From Candidatus Heimdallarchaeota archaeon (GTDB taxonomy: Archaea > Asgardarchaeota > Heimdallarchaeia > Heimdallarchaeales > Kariarchaeaceae), in the NCBI GenBank assembly GCA_022574115.1, contig JACZSS010000138.1, forward strand, positions 1 through 7,030: a DNA stretch of 7,030 bases, read 5' to 3'. The notes beneath the pieces are model-generated. The model did not search any database, was not told where the DNA came from, and worked only from the letters and a program-made list of their open reading frames with translations. How positions within the stretch are numbered: the first letter of the stretch is position 1; the number at the start of each line of letters is the position of its first letter. Below are positions 6,741 through 7,030 of the stretch, piece by piece. A program made the translations under genes and the position numbers.

Positions 6741-6749
6741 CTATTTATC
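6741..6749 (-). promoter_or_regulatory. Candidate box A for the S8 protease gene
   Basis: On the minus strand GATAAATAG is a fair archaeal TATA-like element. With a usual 25-27 base offset, transcription would begin near 6718, giving a leader of about 50 bases that includes the AAAGGA site. A more AT-rich run (TTTTTTAAG, 6684-6692) lies too close to the start to give a transcript carrying that site. The surrounding 6670-6844 interval holds no gene. Confidence 0.3.
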
Positions 6750-6844
6750 GTCTAAACTGATGATCATTTCTGTAGAGACGTCTGCTGTAGTATACACGTT
6801 CAGTCAATTTCTATTAGACGTTGGCAATCTCGATCGATGATTGA

Positions 6845-7030
6845 CTATGGCTTTGCAATTAGCAGTGGTAGTGCCAAGACAGGATGTTTTTCGACTGCTG
6901 TCTTCAAGAGTCCTCCAACAATAGTTGGCGTTGATCTATTCAAAATAGACTTTATCCTTTTCCCTAAGGAACGTGCTTTAGATATTGTCGCGTTTTTCAT
7001 ATTTCTAAACCGAGTACTGTTTTTTCGTCG
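6845..7030 (-). CDS. Possible small basic protein or C-terminal part of a gene cut by the window edge
   Basis: This minus-strand frame is open from the right edge to a TAG at 6845-6847, 61 codons. An internal ATG at 6998-7000 would give a 51-residue product starting MKNATISKARSLGK. The segment is Lys/Arg-rich at first and ends in a hydrophobic, Pro-containing stretch (VLALPLLIAKP), like a membrane-associated tail. I do not recognise it. It points the same way as the protease gene but is separated from it by 175 bases, so it is probably a separate transcription unit. An ORF on the opposite strand (ATG at 6837) is also open to the edge. I prefer the minus frame because the plus translation is Phe-rich in the way expected of the antisense of Lys codons, although the plus frame has more RNY codons. 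Confidence is low. Confidence 0.35.
   Translation of the reverse strand, partial: RRKNSTRFRNMKNATISKARSLGKRIKSILNRSTPTIVGGLLKTAVEKHPVLALPLLIAKP

Noticed and set aside
1..7030. CRISPR array, tRNA, rRNA, insertion sequence or defence island
   Set aside because: No regularly spaced direct repeats, no tRNA-like cloverleaf, and no transposase, nuclease or helicase motif was seen on either strand.

Overview
The window looks archaeal. The three well-supported proteins are membrane-anchored or secreted. The two large ones are dense in N-x-S/T sequons and carry hydrophobic anchors; the protease also has a Ser/Thr-rich stalk. Transcription signals, where visible, are AT-rich boxes about 26-30 bases before a start rather than bacterial -35/-10 pairs. 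Membrane-bound leucine-rich repeats, a large beta-helix surface protein and a site-1-protease-like subtilase together suggest an Asgard-type archaeon (Heimdallarchaeia-like). That placement is inference; no taxonomic marker gene is present.

Layout from left to right. Bases 1-111 hold no gene. Bases 112-675 (minus) encode an unrecognised sequon-rich protein whose reading frame stays open for 47 more codons upstream without any start codon, so its 5' end appears lost or frameshifted. Bases 820-1013 are non-coding as far as I can tell and include a plus-strand hairpin followed by seven T. Bases 1014-1712 (plus) encode a protein with an N-terminal membrane hairpin and a small LRR domain. Bases 1831-3465 (plus) encode a 544-residue single-span surface protein whose ectodomain is a regular 27-residue-per-coil beta-helix. 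Converging on it, and overlapping its end by 36 bases, is a 1079-residue subtilisin-family (S8) protease on the minus strand (3430-6669). Upstream of the protease are about 175 bases of promoter-like sequence, then the 3' part of another possible minus-strand gene that runs off the right edge.

The most interesting gene is the protease. Its order of parts is N-terminal anchor, propeptide, S8 domain with intact Asp-His-Asn-Ser, beta-rich spacer, class-I-amidotransferase-like domain, Ig-like domains, Ser/Thr stalk and C-terminal hydrophobic segment. This resembles eukaryotic site-1 protease (MBTPS1/SKI-1) more than a simple secreted subtilisin. The beta-helix protein next door could be a surface partner or substrate, but the opposite orientation gives no operon evidence. 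I see no CRISPR array, tRNA, rRNA, insertion sequence or recognisable defence system.
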